A stretch of DNA of 64,000 nucleotides from JAWHQP01 sp032586195 (GCA_032586195.1 JAWHQP010000002.1:248001-312000); one strand, 5' to 3'. Positions 18,734-27,907 are shown, numbered from the stretch's first letter. The notes: generated from the sequence alone by a model not told the origin. Numbers and translations are program-made.

Positions 18734-18835
18734 GTTAGGTATGCATTCAAAGTAAAAAATGATTTGGAATTATAGCGATTTTTTTTTGGCGATTCTAGCG
18801 GCTTTGAGTGGTGATTTGATGATAATATTTTTGCT

Positions 18836-18942
18836 TAAAGTGCGGTGCTGAAAACTTGAGTTTTTTAACATCAGCCATATCAGCGACGCATAATTCAGGA
18901 TGGCTATACTATAAAAAATCGAAAAAACGACACCGCACTTTT
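18836..18942. repeat. Inverted USS pair after the B12-uptake operon
   Basis: AAAGTGCGGTGCTGAAAAC at about 18837 faces CACCGCACTTTT at 18931-18942, both with A/T extensions (GAGTTTTTT, and AAAAAATCG on the right). The right arm abuts the btuD stop codon. The ~75-base loop leaves its use as a terminator for btuD open. Confidence 0.7.
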
Positions 18943-19681
18943 AGCCGTGGAGATTTTTTTCAATGCCCCGGATTTCTCTTCCGGCTTCATCAATCTTCGC
19001 CTGAATCCGAAATGCCTTGGCCAGATTGGGTGACGTAAGCACTGTTTGCGTATTGCCGTTGGCAATAATGTCACCGTCGCTCAGTAAAATAATCTCATCG
19101 CAAAAACGATAGGCAAGGGAAAGATGATGAATCGCTACCACACAGGTATGTTCAGGTGTGAGGGCTTTAAGCTGTTCCATTATATCAATCTGATAATAGG
19201 GATCGAGCGGAGCAATAGGCTCATCAGCTAGCAGCAGCGGAGCGTTTTTAATACAACAACGGGCAAGTTGCACTCGAGCTTTTTCGCCACCTGAAAGCTG
19301 TTGGAACGGCTTATCCAGCAAATGGGTAATCGAAAACTGTTCGGAAACTGACCGCACTTTTTCCTGTCCTTGAGCTTCGGGCAATGGCGAAAGCAAGCCG
19401 AGAGCGATCACATCTCGCACGCTTAAATCCCAATGAATGTGCGTTTGCTGGGCGAAATAGGCGAGTTGTCGGCTTTTTTGTTGAGCGGAAAGGTCGCCTA
19501 ATTTGCAATTTCCCAGCCAAATTTGACCGCTTGCAGGCGGTATAATCCCTGCAATTGACTTCAACAACGTGGATTTCCCCGAACCATTCGCCCCCATTAT
19601 TCCGACCAATTTCCCTTGCGGAATATGGCAGGAAATGTTGTTGAGAGCATAGGGCAAGGTCAGGTTTTCAATTTTGATCAT
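18941..19681 (-). CDS. btuD: ABC importer ATPase, probably for cobalamin
   Basis: The 246-residue ATP-binding subunit of a BtuCD/FecCDE-type importer. Walker A GANGSGKST is near residue 32, the Q-loop at YFAQQTH, the signature LSGGEKARV near 127 and Walker B LLLADEP near 147; an H-loop IHHLSLAYR follows. I chose the ATG at 19681 because it overlaps the permease stop as ATGA and has GGAGA upstream. Order and overlap show one operon with the binding protein and receptor. The name assumes vitamin B12 as substrate; iron-siderophore or heme importers look the same at this level. Confidence 0.82.
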   Translation of the reverse strand: MIKIENLTLPYALNNISCHIPQGKLVGIMGANGSGKSTLLKSIAGIIPPASGQIWLGNCKLGDLSAQQKSRQLAYFAQQTHIHWDLSVRDVIALGLLSPLPEAQGQEKVRSVSEQFSITHLLDKPFQQLSGGEKARVQLARCCIKNAPLLLADEPIAPLDPYYQIDIMEQLKALTPEHTCVVAIHHLSLAYRFCDEIILLSDGDIIANGNTQTVLTSPNLAKAFRIQAKIDEAGREIRGIEKNLHG

Positions 19682-20643
19682 TGAGAAAGTCTCCGCTGTT
19701 GTGTCAGCAAAATCCAAATCAGGCAAGGGCTACCGATAATCGCAATCAACGTGCCGATATAAATGCGGTTGAAAAATGGGATATAGAGAATGGCAAGATC
19801 GGCGAGCAGTAGTAACAACGCCCCGATTAACGCACTGGTTAAATAGAGTTGGGACGGGCGTTTTTTGAGCAAAATTCGGGCAAAATGGGGAGCGATTAAG
19901 CCGATAAAGCCGATTGTGCCTGTTTGTGGAATCACCGCTCCGACCAACAATGCTACGCCAAAAGTGGTGATAAAAAAGCTCCGTTTCGGGTTAATACCCA
20001 TTGTGCTGGCGGTTTCTTCGCTGAATGTGAGCAAATCCAAATATCGCCGTTGGCGGTATAGGCAAAAAATGCCGAGCAAGGCGATGGGCAAGGAAAAGAG
20101 CAACGTGTCGAGTTTCGCCCACATCAGCGAGCCTTGCAACCAGCGGTAGAGTTCCGCCAATGCCCACGGGCTTTGTGCATTGGAAAGCAACAGGGCGATT
20201 GCCGAGCCGAGCAATAAATTGACCGCTAACCCCGCTAAAATCATCATTGTCGTGCCGTAATTTTTGGCGATGAAATAGACGATAAGAAAGCTCGCCAACG
20301 CCCCAACGACACCGCCGAGCAATAATAGGCTCAGCGGTGCGGAAAAGTAGTAGAGCAAAAACACGCTGGCAGTCGTTGCCCCTGAACTGCTGCCAAGCAA
20401 GCCAGGGCTGGCAAGCGGATTTTGAAAAATCCCCTGCATAGCATTGCCCGCCACCGCTAAACTTGCCCCCGTCAGCAACGCCAAGCCAATGCGTGGCAAG
20501 CGAATATCTAACAGCACCAATCCACGCAAATCAGACGGCACACCTTCCGCATTCATCAGCAACGCAAAATCGCTGAGTTGGTAACAAATCGCCAAGCCGA
20601 CTGTGAGAGCTAAAAGTGCGGTTAAAAAAAGATTGAGTTTCAT
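19678..20643 (-). CDS. btuC: ABC importer permease (BtuC/FecCD family)
   Basis: A 321-residue inner-membrane permease with about ten hydrophobic segments. Family marks are RLPRIGLALLTGASLAVAGN near residue 50, NPLASPGLLGSSSGA near 77, and GTIGFIGLIAPHFARILL near 245 (the coupling region that contacts the ATPase). The ATG at 20643 has AGGTGA upstream and overlaps the binding-protein stop as ATGA, so translation is coupled on both sides. Apl-type uptake words occur nearby. Substrate is inferred from the adjacent BtuB-like receptor and metH. Confidence 0.85.
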   Translation of the reverse strand: MKLNLFLTALLALTVGLAICYQLSDFALLMNAEGVPSDLRGLVLLDIRLPRIGLALLTGASLAVAGNAMQGIFQNPLASPGLLGSSSGATTASVFLLYYFSAPLSLLLLGGVVGALASFLIVYFIAKNYGTTMMILAGLAVNLLLGSAIALLLSNAQSPWALAELYRWLQGSLMWAKLDTLLFSLPIALLGIFCLYRQRRYLDLLTFSEETASTMGINPKRSFFITTFGVALLVGAVIPQTGTIGFIGLIAPHFARILLKKRPSQLYLTSALIGALLLLLADLAILYIPFFNRIYIGTLIAIIGSPCLIWILLTQQRRLSQ

Positions 20644-21440
20644 TGTTTCACCTGCCGATAAATCCACTCCGCACCTTGCCAAACGCCGTGGTCGAAGCAG
20701 TAGGTATATTTCAACGGCATTGTGGCAAGCGGTCGATTTTTGAAGAAATGTTGCAATACGGGGTGGGAAAGCAGTTCCGCCTGTGCATTGTAGCCCTGTT
20801 TATCTGTCTGCGTGATTAAGAAATTCGGCTGGGCGAGTAGCACTTTTTCCAGCGAAAAATTTTGTGATGTCAGCGTGCTTTTCAAAGGGGTTAAACCGAG
20901 TAGTTTGAGCAGGGTTTGATATTGGGGCAGATAGCTTTCTGCCACGCCTGTGTCAGATAAAATCAGCGTGTTGATAAGCGGTTGATTGAGATTGAAATTT
21001 TGCAATTTTAGCCGAGAAACCAACCGCTTGGCGTGATCCGAATTGCCGGTGAGATCGCCTAGTTGCAGGATAAAATCAAACAATTCATCGGGCGTTTGCG
21101 GGCTGTCGTTAATCGGGATAATCTTCACGCCGAGCTGTTTCAGACTTGCCACCAGTTGCGGATAAAAGGCTTCATTGACGAGAATGGTTTTGTCCAAATA
21201 GGGCAAAAGTGCGGTCAGATTGGGTTCTAAAATCGGTTTGTCGTGATTGACTTTATCCAACATCATCAACGGCTTTTGCGAATAAGGCGACATCGCTGCG
21301 ATCTGTTCGGGGCGAGCGAGTTCGATTAACAAACGGTCGCTACATAGCGTCAGCGAGACAAATTGCTCAGGCGGTTTGCTTGCCCAAACGGTTGAAATTA
21401 TCCCGAAAAGTGCGGTGAAAAATAGATGTGTTTTTTTCAT
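20640..21440 (-). CDS. btuF: Periplasmic binding protein of the importer
   Basis: A 266-residue helical-backbone binding protein of the BtuF/FhuD class. It has a signal peptide (FFTALFGIISTVWA, cut about residue 20), then FVSLTLCSDRLLIEL, IAAMSPYSQKP and LLPYLDKTILVNEAFYPQLV. I chose the ATG at 21440; longer frames add a non-signal leader. The ribosome site is weak (GAAATG context), so coupling with btuB 45 bases upstream is likely. The gene holds one Hin-type and two Apl-type uptake words. Cobalamin is the best guess; a siderophore or heme cannot be excluded. Confidence 0.75.
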   Translation of the reverse strand: MKKTHLFFTALFGIISTVWASKPPEQFVSLTLCSDRLLIELARPEQIAAMSPYSQKPLMMLDKVNHDKPILEPNLTALLPYLDKTILVNEAFYPQLVASLKQLGVKIIPINDSPQTPDELFDFILQLGDLTGNSDHAKRLVSRLKLQNFNLNQPLINTLILSDTGVAESYLPQYQTLLKLLGLTPLKSTLTSQNFSLEKVLLAQPNFLITQTDKQGYNAQAELLSHPVLQHFFKNRPLATMPLKYTYCFDHGVWQGAEWIYRQVKQ

Positions 21441-21485
21441 TTCAAAAAAGACAGTGGGTGGGCAAGTTTTGCCCACCGACATCAA

Positions 21486-23429
21486 TTAAAAACTCCCCTT
21501 CAATCCCACATAGACATTGCGTCCATCTTGTCCGTAGCCGACGGTGTGTTCGTATTTTTTATCGAACAGGTTGTTTAGGCTAGCGTACACGGTGAGATTT
21601 TGGTTGAGTTTATAGTCTGCACCTAAATTCACTAAGGTGTAAGACGGCATTTTGACCCGTGATGATGTGTAGGTCAGTTCGTCATAATAGCTGTCAATAC
21701 GTTTGCCAACGTAGTTCACATTCACATTCGCCCCGAAGGCTGGTGTGATTTGGTAGGCTAAGCCGGCGTTGGCGGTGTGTTTCGGGCGGCGGACGAGCTG
21801 GGTGTTTTTGCTGTCTTTCGCTTGGGTGTAAGTGTAGTTGGCGTAAGCGGTCAGATTTTCAAAAAATTTGCCATTGTAAGCCACTTCAACGCCACGGATT
21901 CGGCTGGTGCCGTCTAGGTTGATTGCACGAGAAATATAGTTCGTTAGATTAACAATTTCACTGCTAATCGCATTGTTTACATTGCGCCCGAAGTAGGTCA
22001 CATCAAGGCTTTGGCGTTTGTCGAGCGTTTCAAAGAGCACGCCCACATCGCCGCCTTTGCTTTTTTCAGGTTTGAGATTTGGGTTGCCGAGATAGTTTCC
22101 GCTGTAACCGTAATATTCGGTAACGGTCGGATTTTGGATGGCGGTGCCAAAGCTGGCGTGCGCTTTCACGTTCGGTAAAAGGCGATAGGCGCCTGAAATG
22201 CGCCCTGTCCACGCATTTTTGTATTCGGAGCTGTCGTTAAAACGTCCGCTAATGGAAAGGCTGTGATCTTGCTCGGTAAATAAGCGGTATTCAGCGGCAA
22301 GGCTTTTGTCGATCAGGTTTTTTTCATCGTTGTAGCTACTTGAGCGGTATTTGGCTTGCTGATATTCGCCCAACAGGCTGACCGCTTGTTGCACATCGCC
22401 TTCACGGTCGAAATTGATGTCGAGTTGATAATTGGCATTGAGTTTTTTCGCATCATAACGGCTTGCCCACGAGCTGATGGTGTCACTGTCGGTTTTGATG
22501 TGGCTCACGCTCACTTTTTGTTTGAATAAATCCCGATCACTGCCGAGATAACCGCTTAATTTAAAGGTGGTATCTCGGGTGCGAGTGTAGTCGTCAAAGC
22601 TGGTTTCGCCTGCAAGGCTGCCGTCATAACGTGCGGTTTGGCTGGAATGTGCCGCCAACACTTCCACGCCTTTTTGCTCGTCCGCATAGCCTAAGCGCAA
22701 GGATGCATTATCACGGTGGAATTTGTCACGCTCGGTCGCACCGCCTGTGGTGACGGTGCCGCCCGTTTCGGTGGCATAAGCAAAGCGGTCGTGGCTTAAT
22801 GCCGAAATGCCCCGAGTGCGGTGGCTGTCGCCGTGTAGGGCGTAGTAAAAGCCGTTGTTATAGCCCGAAATGGTTGCCGAGCCGTCCACCGTGCCGTGCG
22901 AGCCTGTGCCGAAGTCAAAATCCACATTAAAGAGTTTATCTTTGTACAGTCCGCTTTTGGTGGTGATATAAATCACGCCACCCATTGCGTCACTGCCCCA
23001 AAGTGCCGATTGCTCGCCACGCAACACTTCAATGCGTTCCACATTACTCAACGACAATCCGCCAAAATCAAAGCCGTAGCCCGACACGGGATTGACTTTC
23101 ACGCCGTCAATAATCACGGCGGTGTGATTGGCGTCTGCGCCACGCAGATAGAAATTGCTTAACGTACCACGCCCACCTGACGCACTCCACGCCATACTCG
23201 GCACGGTTTTTAGCACATCAGCAACATAGGTTGCATTGCGTTCGGCAAAGTCTTTCTCGGTCAGAACGGTGACGGAAGAGGCGGTTCGGTCTTGGTTAGC
23301 AGGGCTTGCATAGGCGGAATAAACCAGAATCGGTTTTAGGTCGGTTTTTTCTTGTGTTGCGTTATCCGCCGCCATGGTTAAAACAGGTGAAACGGATATT
23401 AATAGCGTGGTAATCAGATTTTTTTTCAT
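21486..23429 (-). CDS. btuB: TonB-dependent outer-membrane receptor, BtuB-like
   Basis: A 647-residue receptor with a signal peptide (cut after TMAA) and a possible TonB box (PILVYSA) soon after. The plug domain includes NFYLRGADANHTAVIIDGVKV and RGEQSALWGSDAMGGVIYI, close to BtuB. The barrel ends KYEHTVGYGQDGRNVYVGL with the usual C-terminal Phe (LKGSF). BtuB-type receptors carry cobalamin, but relatives carry heme or siderophores. It leads the four-gene operon. I searched the upstream region for a cobalamin riboswitch and did not see one. A perfect 17-base palindrome lies 82 bases before the ATG. Confidence 0.85.
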   Translation of the reverse strand: MKKNLITTLLISVSPVLTMAADNATQEKTDLKPILVYSAYASPANQDRTASSVTVLTEKDFAERNATYVADVLKTVPSMAWSASGGRGTLSNFYLRGADANHTAVIIDGVKVNPVSGYGFDFGGLSLSNVERIEVLRGEQSALWGSDAMGGVIYITTKSGLYKDKLFNVDFDFGTGSHGTVDGSATISGYNNGFYYALHGDSHRTRGISALSHDRFAYATETGGTVTTGGATERDKFHRDNASLRLGYADEQKGVEVLAAHSSQTARYDGSLAGETSFDDYTRTRDTTFKLSGYLGSDRDLFKQKVSVSHIKTDSDTISSWASRYDAKKLNANYQLDINFDREGDVQQAVSLLGEYQQAKYRSSSYNDEKNLIDKSLAAEYRLFTEQDHSLSISGRFNDSSEYKNAWTGRISGAYRLLPNVKAHASFGTAIQNPTVTEYYGYSGNYLGNPNLKPEKSKGGDVGVLFETLDKRQSLDVTYFGRNVNNAISSEIVNLTNYISRAINLDGTSRIRGVEVAYNGKFFENLTAYANYTYTQAKDSKNTQLVRRPKHTANAGLAYQITPAFGANVNVNYVGKRIDSYYDELTYTSSRVKMPSYTLVNLGADYKLNQNLTVYASLNNLFDKKYEHTVGYGQDGRNVYVGLKGSF

Positions 23430-23511
23430 TATGTTTCTGTAGGTTATATTTAAAAAGGAGTCATTTATAGCAAAAAAATCAGTAATAAGATATGGTTAAA
23501 TCAGAATTTCT

Positions 23512-23528
23512 AATGAAATTATTTCATT
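23512..23528. promoter_or_regulatory. Palindrome upstream of btuB, possible operator
   Basis: AATGAAATTATTTCATT is a perfect palindrome around a single central base, in the A/T-rich leader of btuB. It fits the Fur 19-mer poorly (only the central steps agree). It may be an operator for an unidentified regulator or a chance A/T palindrome. Confidence 0.35.
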
Positions 23529-23631
23529 TTTAACTGAAAATTTTTCACTTAATAAGATTTATAAAACACCGATTTTCGGCACCGCACTTTATATTATAAT
23601 ATTACGATTCTGCTAATAATGAGGACATAAT

Positions 23632-24306
23632 ATGCAAACGCAGAGCAAAGTATTGCAAATTAAAATCGGGCGTCCGCAACGGTTAACCTTTGCGGACGGT
23701 TCGACGTTGGAAACCGCTATTCGCAAACAGCCTGTAGAACAGGTGTTTATTACGACGCTTGGGCCGCAAGGTAACGATGTAGGGCTGAAAGCGCATCACG
23801 GCGGCGTGGATAAAGCGGTATTTTTTATGGGGGAGAGTACCTTTGAGAAATTGAATCGGCTGAGCGGTGAACGGTTCGATTATCAGGGCACGGCAGTATA
23901 TGGGGAAAATTTTGTGCTGTCCGGGCGGGATGAGCAAAATGTGTGTATAGGCGATATTTATCAGATTGGTGAAATACTGTTGGAGGTGTCGCAGCCACGC
24001 CGTCCTTGCAGCCGTTTGTCGAAAAATACCAATAACGCCGGAATGCAGGATATTATCTACGAATCCGGCTTAACGGGTTGGTATGTCAGGGTGCTGAAAG
24101 AGGGAACCGCGCGGCGGGGTGACAATGTCATTCTATTGGAACGCAAATATCCGCAATGGACGATTCAAGTACTGAACGGTTATTTAACCGGCGATCCAGA
24201 ACAGTATCAATTAGAGGCGTTATTATCCTGTGCCGAACTGGCTCCGGCTTTTAAACGTGCGGTTGAGAAGAAATTAAAAGGCGAATCCACCAAAGTGATG
24301 GGGTAA
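23632..24306 (+). CDS. yiiM: MOSC-domain protein YiiM
   Basis: A 224-residue MOSC-domain protein with the C-terminal 3-alpha extension of YiiM. Visible are LGPQGNDVGLKAHHGG near residue 44, YGENFVLSG near 90, SQPRRPCSRLSKN (the conserved MOSC Cys, near residue 126) and SGLTGWYVRVLKEG near 145. E. coli YiiM uses molybdenum cofactor to reduce N-hydroxylated bases such as 6-hydroxylaminopurine. The moaACDE cofactor genes lie 7 kb downstream. GAGGA precedes the ATG. It stands alone and divergent from btuB. Confidence 0.92.
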   Translation: MQTQSKVLQIKIGRPQRLTFADGSTLETAIRKQPVEQVFITTLGPQGNDVGLKAHHGGVDKAVFFMGESTFEKLNRLSGERFDYQGTAVYGENFVLSGRDEQNVCIGDIYQIGEILLEVSQPRRPCSRLSKNTNNAGMQDIIYESGLTGWYVRVLKEGTARRGDNVILLERKYPQWTIQVLNGYLTGDPEQYQLEALLSCAELAPAFKRAVEKKLKGESTKVMG

Positions 24307-24314
24307 GCGGAGCC

Positions 24315-24380
24315 AAGGTGCGGTGCTGAAAAACGGAATTTTCGCATTTTGCAAAACTCGAAAATACGACACCGCGCTTT
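24315..24380. terminator. USS inverted pair after yiiM
   Basis: AAGGTGCGGTGCTGAAAAAC (24315 on) and its complement-like arm ending CACCGCGCTTT (to 24380) form a long imperfect hairpin with A/T-rich inner arms (GGAATTTTCG and CGAAAATACG). The uptake core is changed in both arms (AAGGTGCGG, AAGCGCGG). Probable terminator of yiiM. Confidence 0.7.
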
Positions 24381-24733
24381 AGCAAAACTGTTATTATTAA
24401 ATATTGTTAATGACTGATTGAGGTTAGTTTAAATATGGAATGTTTATATAGTTGTGCTTAATATTCTAGCCGTTGTTTTAGTTCTTCAGGTTATAATATT
24501 TTTAAAGTTAACGAATATTTCTTATAAGAAGATATATGTTAGATATGATATTCTCTTCTTATTTTTTCTTTTAATAACTTTCATAACAATAAAAAACCGC
24601 TACTCAATTACTTAAATAGCGGCGAAAATATAACTAATAAGAAATAATTGTTAAAAAGACGACTGCAATACAGTGCACTAGCAATTAATAAGACTAAAGC
24701 AATTTGAAAAAGTTCGTAAAAATTAAGAATTTC
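24381..24733. other. Non-coding gap between yiiM and dxs
   Basis: About 350 A/T-rich bases between convergent genes. It holds the dxs terminator at 24590-24624. An open hydrophobic stretch on the plus strand (about 24440-24615) has no ATG and no ribosome site, so I do not call it a gene. Confidence 0.5.
24590..24624 (-). terminator. Terminator of the xseB-ispA-dxs operon
   Basis: On the minus strand CCGCTA and TAGCGG pair across a 14-base loop, followed by TTTTTT. It lies 110 bases past the dxs stop. Confidence 0.7.
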
Positions 24734-26590
24734 TTAAGATTTTTGTAAAAAACTTCTAACTTGCTCTTCGATACCCGTCGCATTGAGTTTTAGATCCGCC
24801 AGAATCTCCGTTTGGGTGCCTTGCGGAATAAAGAAATCGGGTAGGCCCAAATGCAATACATCTGTTCTATGTTGTTGAAAATTCAGCACTTCTGACACCG
24901 CACTGCCGGCCCCGCCTTGAATGGCGTTCTCTTCCAGAGTCACAATAAGGCGGTGAGATTTGGCGATCTCATCAATTCTTGCAACATCCAACGGCTTGAC
25001 GAATCGCATATCGACCACGGTAGCATTCAGTTTTTCAGCAGCGGATACGGCTGCCGGCAATAACGTACCGAAATTCAAAATGGCAATATCTTTGCCCTCA
25101 CGGATGAGTCTGGACTGACCTAATTCTATTTCTTGTAACGGGGTTAATTCCACACCGCGCGCGTTGCCGCGAGGGTAGCGTACCGCGGCGGGTTTGCCGT
25201 GTTGATAACCGGTATAAAGCATCTGGCGGCATTCGTTTTCATCGCTTGGGGTCATGATGATCAGGTTTGGAATGCAGCGCATAAAGCTGAGGTCGAATGC
25301 GCCCTGGTGGGTTTGTCCGTCCGCGCCAACGACGCCGGCGCGATCAATGGCGAATAACACCGGCAAATCCTGAATCGCCACATCATGAATCAGCTGATCA
25401 TAAGCGCGCTGCAAGAAAGTCGAATAAATCGCTACCACGGGATGATAACCGCCAATGGCAAGCCCGGCCGCGAAAGTGACGGCATGCTGTTCGGCAATGG
25501 CGACATCATAATATTGCTGTGGAAAACGCTGAGAAAATTCTACCATGCCGGAACCTTCGCACATAGCGGGCGTGATCGCCATCAGTTTGCTGTCTTTTTG
25601 AGCCATTTCGCATAACCAATCGCCGAAAATCTGCGAATAGGTCGGTGTAGTATTGGATTTCGGCAGCTGTCCGCTGTGATGATCGAACTTAGGTACACCG
25701 TGATAGCGGGTCGGATCTTTCTCTGCGGGTTCATAGCCTTTGCCTTTCACGGTTTTGACGTGCAGGAACTGCGGCCCTTTGAGGGTTCGCATATTGGTTA
25801 AGGTTGTAACCAGCTCCTCGATATTATGCCCGTCAATCGGCCCGATATAGTTAAAACCGAGTTCTTCAAACAGGGTGCTTTCAGGCGAGAAAATAACGCC
25901 TTTCATATGTTCTTCGGTTTTTTTCATAAAGTTTTTAATCGGCGGCATATTATCCAGAATTTTTTTGCTGCTGTCGCGTAGGGTGGAATAAATATTGCCT
26001 GAGAATATGCGGGCGAGATGATTATTTAATGCCCCCACATTTTTAGAAATCGACATTTCATTATCGTTTAAGATCACCAACATATCGGTATGAACATCGC
26101 CCGCGTGGTTCATCGCTTCAAACGCCATACCGGCGGTAATGGCGCCGTCACCGATGACGCAAACGGTTCTGCGTCCCGCGTTTTCTTTTTCCGCGGCGAC
26201 GGCTATACCTAAGGCGGCACTGATTGAAGTGGAAGAGTGCCCGACGCTTAACACGTCAAATTCGCTTTCTCCCCGCCACGGAAACGGATGAATACCGCCT
26301 TTCTGACGGATTGTGCTCATTCGATCGCGACGGCCTGTCAGAATTTTGTGCGGGTAGGCCTGGTGCCCTACATCCCAAATCAACTGATCAAAAGGGGTTT
26401 TATATACGTAATGCAATGCCACGGTTAATTCCACGCAGCCCAGTCCGGAGGCAAGATGACCGCTGCTTTGACTAACGCTTTCCAGCAAATATTCACGCAG
26501 TTCGTGACATACTTGCGGGAGTTGTTCTTTGCTTAATGTACGCAAATCATCAGGTGAATTGATGATAGATAAAAGAGGGTAGTTTTGCAT
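24734..26590 (-). CDS. dxs: 1-deoxy-D-xylulose-5-phosphate synthase
   Basis: The thiamine-diphosphate enzyme that condenses pyruvate and glyceraldehyde 3-phosphate at the entry to the MEP isoprenoid pathway. At 618 residues it is full length. Marks are SSGHLASGLG near residue 40, the cofactor motif GDGAITAGMAFEAMNHAG near 150, DGHNIEEL near 256, AIAEQHAVTFAAGLA near 367 and DRAGVVGADGQTHQG near 415. It is the third gene of xseB-ispA-dxs, 45 bases after ispA, the same order as in E. coli. Confidence 0.98.
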   Translation of the reverse strand: MQNYPLLSIINSPDDLRTLSKEQLPQVCHELREYLLESVSQSSGHLASGLGCVELTVALHYVYKTPFDQLIWDVGHQAYPHKILTGRRDRMSTIRQKGGIHPFPWRGESEFDVLSVGHSSTSISAALGIAVAAEKENAGRRTVCVIGDGAITAGMAFEAMNHAGDVHTDMLVILNDNEMSISKNVGALNNHLARIFSGNIYSTLRDSSKKILDNMPPIKNFMKKTEEHMKGVIFSPESTLFEELGFNYIGPIDGHNIEELVTTLTNMRTLKGPQFLHVKTVKGKGYEPAEKDPTRYHGVPKFDHHSGQLPKSNTTPTYSQIFGDWLCEMAQKDSKLMAITPAMCEGSGMVEFSQRFPQQYYDVAIAEQHAVTFAAGLAIGGYHPVVAIYSTFLQRAYDQLIHDVAIQDLPVLFAIDRAGVVGADGQTHQGAFDLSFMRCIPNLIIMTPSDENECRQMLYTGYQHGKPAAVRYPRGNARGVELTPLQEIELGQSRLIREGKDIAILNFGTLLPAAVSAAEKLNATVVDMRFVKPLDVARIDEIAKSHRLIVTLEENAIQGGAGSAVSEVLNFQQHRTDVLHLGLPDFFIPQGTQTEILADLKLNATGIEEQVRSFLQKS

Positions 26591-26635
26591 GGTTAGTCAA
26601 ATCCCTTAATCACTCGTTGATAAATATAAATAAGC

Positions 26636-27529
26636 CTAATTTTTACGCTGAATAATAAATTCCGCCAAAGCCTGAAGTGCGGTGCTGTTAAATGGAATTT
26701 CGTTCAGTTCCCGCAGGGCGAGCTGAGATAATTCTTGTGCTTTTCTTTTCGCGCCGTCCAGGCCCAGCAATTTCGGGTAGGTGCTTTTGTCCAGACTTAA
26801 ATCCGAACCTATCGGCTTGCCGATTTCCGTTTGATCGCCTTCAATATCCAAAATGTCGTCCTGCACCTGGAACGCCAAACCGATCGCCGCTCCATAACGG
26901 GCAAGTTTTTGTTCCAATTCGTGGTCCTGATAATGCGGCGAACAGATAAAGCCCATGGTTAATGCCGCACAGAGCAATGCACCGGTTTTGTTGCGATGGA
27001 TTTGTTCCAGCTCGGCGAGATTGACCCGTTTATGTTCGGAAATTAAATCCAGACTTTGCCCTAGACACATGCCTGATACGCCGGCGGCCCGGCTTAATAC
27101 CTGTACCAAACGCAGCCGTTGTTGCGCCGAAAGTGCGGTGCTGAAAGTAAGAGTTTCAAAGGCAAAGGCCTGTAAGGCATCACCCGCCAGAATCGCCGTG
27201 GCATGATCAAAGGCAATATGGCAGGTAGGCTGACCGCGGCGCAGTTCATCATTGTCCATGGCCGGCAGATCATCATGAATCAAGGAATAGGCATGCATCG
27301 CCTCAATGGCGGCGGCGGCATAATCCAGCTGACTGTCTTCCGCGCCCAGCATGCGTCCTGTCGCATATACGAGAAACGGACGAATCCGCTTGCCGCCGAG
27401 CAACAAACCGTATTTCATGGCTTCCGCCAACGGCGACGGACGGCTGTCGATAAGGGCGAAACGCTGTTGTAAGAATTGATTAATCCGCTGCTGAACCTGC
27501 TGCAAATCTTGTGAAAATTGATAGGTCAT
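26636..27529 (-). CDS. ispA: Farnesyl diphosphate synthase
   Basis: Adds two isopentenyl units to dimethylallyl diphosphate to give farnesyl diphosphate, using the precursors made through dxs. The 297-residue protein has both aspartate-rich motifs, DDLPAMDND near residue 90 and DDILDIEGD near 224, plus GGKRIRPFLVYA near 46. Two uptake words are translated within it as TAL-containing segments (FSTALSAQ, NSTALQAL). Six bases separate it from xseB upstream, so translation is probably coupled. Confidence 0.97.
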   Translation of the reverse strand: MTYQFSQDLQQVQQRINQFLQQRFALIDSRPSPLAEAMKYGLLLGGKRIRPFLVYATGRMLGAEDSQLDYAAAAIEAMHAYSLIHDDLPAMDNDELRRGQPTCHIAFDHATAILAGDALQAFAFETLTFSTALSAQQRLRLVQVLSRAAGVSGMCLGQSLDLISEHKRVNLAELEQIHRNKTGALLCAALTMGFICSPHYQDHELEQKLARYGAAIGLAFQVQDDILDIEGDQTEIGKPIGSDLSLDKSTYPKLLGLDGAKRKAQELSQLALRELNEIPFNSTALQALAEFIIQRKN

Positions 27530-27535
27530 GGCGAG

Positions 27536-27784
27536 TTATTCATCAGAAGGTTGATAATCGTTCAGTTCGGCCGAATCGCTTTTCTGCAGCAGAATCTGAA
27601 TGCGCTGTTCCGCCTGCCGTAAACGTTCCTGCCCTAATTTGGCCAATTTAACGCCCTCTTCAAAGGCTTGTAACGCTTCTTCAAGGGGCAGATCACCATT
27701 TTCCAAGCGAACCACAATGGTTTCCAATTGACTTAAGGTGTGTTCAAAATCAGGTTCTGAGGTTTCTTTCGGCTTACGGGCCAT
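27536..27784 (-). CDS. xseB: Exodeoxyribonuclease VII small subunit
   Basis: An 82-residue helical subunit of exonuclease VII, which degrades single-stranded DNA with XseA. The core FEHTLSQLETIVVRLENGDL and the following LEEALQAFEEGVKL are the conserved helices. The length is typical. AAGGAC precedes the ATG. It is the first gene of the operon with ispA and dxs and is divergent from thiI. Confidence 0.95.
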   Translation of the reverse strand: MARKPKETSEPDFEHTLSQLETIVVRLENGDLPLEEALQAFEEGVKLAKLGQERLRQAEQRIQILLQKSDSAELNDYQPSDE

Positions 27785-27907
27785 AGCAGTGTCCTTGTGA
27801 TGAGTATTCCGAGTGCGTTATTGTACTTTATTTTTCGACCTATGTTCAAAAATTCGTGTACAATAGCCCAAATTTTTTTGACCTTATTTTAACTTCTTAG
27901 TCACATT

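Noticed and set aside
23430..23631. Fur box before btuB
   Set aside because: The palindrome there matches the Fur 19-mer only at its centre; reported instead as an unassigned palindrome.
24440..24620. Small hydrophobic open frame on the plus strand
   Set aside because: No ATG, only a possible GTG start without a ribosome site, and it runs into the dxs terminator.
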